A stretch of 13,399 bases of DNA from Desulfobacterales bacterium (GTDB lineage Bacteria; Desulfobacterota; Desulfobacteria; Desulfobacterales; C00003106): assembly GCA_030613165.1 (NCBI GenBank), contig JAUWMN010000012.1, positions 1 through 13,399 of the forward strand, written 5' to 3'. Both the position numbers and the translations under genes were made by a program. Below, one piece after another: positions 13,203-13,399 of the stretch; the stretch's first letter is position 1; every line of letters starts with the position of its first letter. The notes beneath the pieces were generated by a model that saw only the letters and a list, made by a program, of their open reading frames with translations, was not told the DNA's origin and did not search any database.

Positions 13203-13399
13203 ATGCTGATCAATGATTTCATAAAGTTGGCTTTAAGCGCCGTCATCACGCAGCGCATGAGGAGTTTTCTGACCGCTTTGGGGATTGCCGTTGGCATCGC
13301 TTCAGTAGTGCTTCTTACTTCCCTCGGTGAAGGGATACACAGGTTCGTGCTATCAGAGTTCACCCAGTTCGGCACCAACCTGATCGGCATCACCCCCGG
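13203..13399 (+). CDS. Second ABC permease, MacB/FtsX type (3' end beyond window)
   Basis: Sixty-five codons of a second permease are visible from ATG 13203 to the window end. The N terminus has the same design as the preceding gene: a short cytoplasmic lead with basic residues, then a membrane segment. Its motif GIASVVLLTSLGEG is a near copy of GVASVVILTSLGEG in the first permease. The two genes probably arose by duplication and may form a heterodimeric transporter. No clear ribosome binding site lies in the 7-nt gap, so translation is probably coupled. Confidence 0.85.
   Translation, partial: MLINDFIKLALSAVITQRMRSFLTALGIAVGIASVVLLTSLGEGIHRFVLSEFTQFGTNLIGITP

Noticed and set aside
1..13399. 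CRISPR array, tRNA/rRNA genes, prophage or insertion-sequence transposase
   Set aside because: No regularly spaced repeats, tRNA-like cloverleaf or transposase/integrase motifs were seen. The repeats present are short, paired or simple-sequence.

Overview
The window reads as chromosomal DNA from an anaerobic Gram-negative bacterium, most likely a Desulfobacterota (deltaproteobacterial) sulfate reducer or syntroph. The pointers are a periplasmic tetraheme cytochrome of the c3 type, a CooC-type nickel-insertion ATPase of CO dehydrogenase metabolism, a hexulose-phosphate synthase fused to an RraA domain, a hybrid sensor kinase, a sigma-54-like promoter, and several kinds of short dispersed repeat in the gaps. 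This assignment is inference: there is no rRNA or other taxonomic marker here.

Layout. (1) 1-2855, plus strand: the C-terminal part of a hybrid histidine kinase, then a class A penicillin-binding protein whose first ~33 codons run through a simple-sequence repeat. (2) 2974-5482, minus strand: a three-gene cassette (polytopic membrane protein with long helical domain -> von Willebrand factor A lipoprotein -> small membrane protein). It is closed by a strong hairpin and preceded by a good sigma-54-like promoter; I recognise no named system in it. (3) 5869-6978: an unrecognised 153-aa protein (minus) diverging from a tetraheme cytochrome c (plus), with promoter, palindrome and direct-repeat signals between them. 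(4) 6979-7283: a gap with a MITE-like inverted-repeat element and a promoter candidate. (5) 7284-9900, plus: a tight operon of CooC-like ATPase, 6-phospho-3-hexuloisomerase and an HPS-RraA fusion. (6) 9904-13399, plus: an ABC export system (HlyD-type adaptor, ATPase, two FtsX/MacB-type permeases, the second cut by the window end). It starts 3 nt after the HPS-RraA stop codon and is interrupted by a 275-nt repeat-bearing gap between ATPase and first permease.

How they work together. HPS and PHI interconvert ribulose 5-phosphate plus formaldehyde with fructose 6-phosphate; in organisms lacking the oxidative pentose phosphate branch they are run in reverse to make pentoses. Their overlap with a CooC-type ATPase, which in known cases loads nickel into CO dehydrogenase, ties this operon to one-carbon metabolism, but no CO dehydrogenase gene lies in the window. 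The MacAB-like exporter is placed to be co-transcribed with it although its substrate is unknown. The best candidates for something undescribed are the VWA/membrane cassette and the CooC-PHI-HPS/RraA operon.
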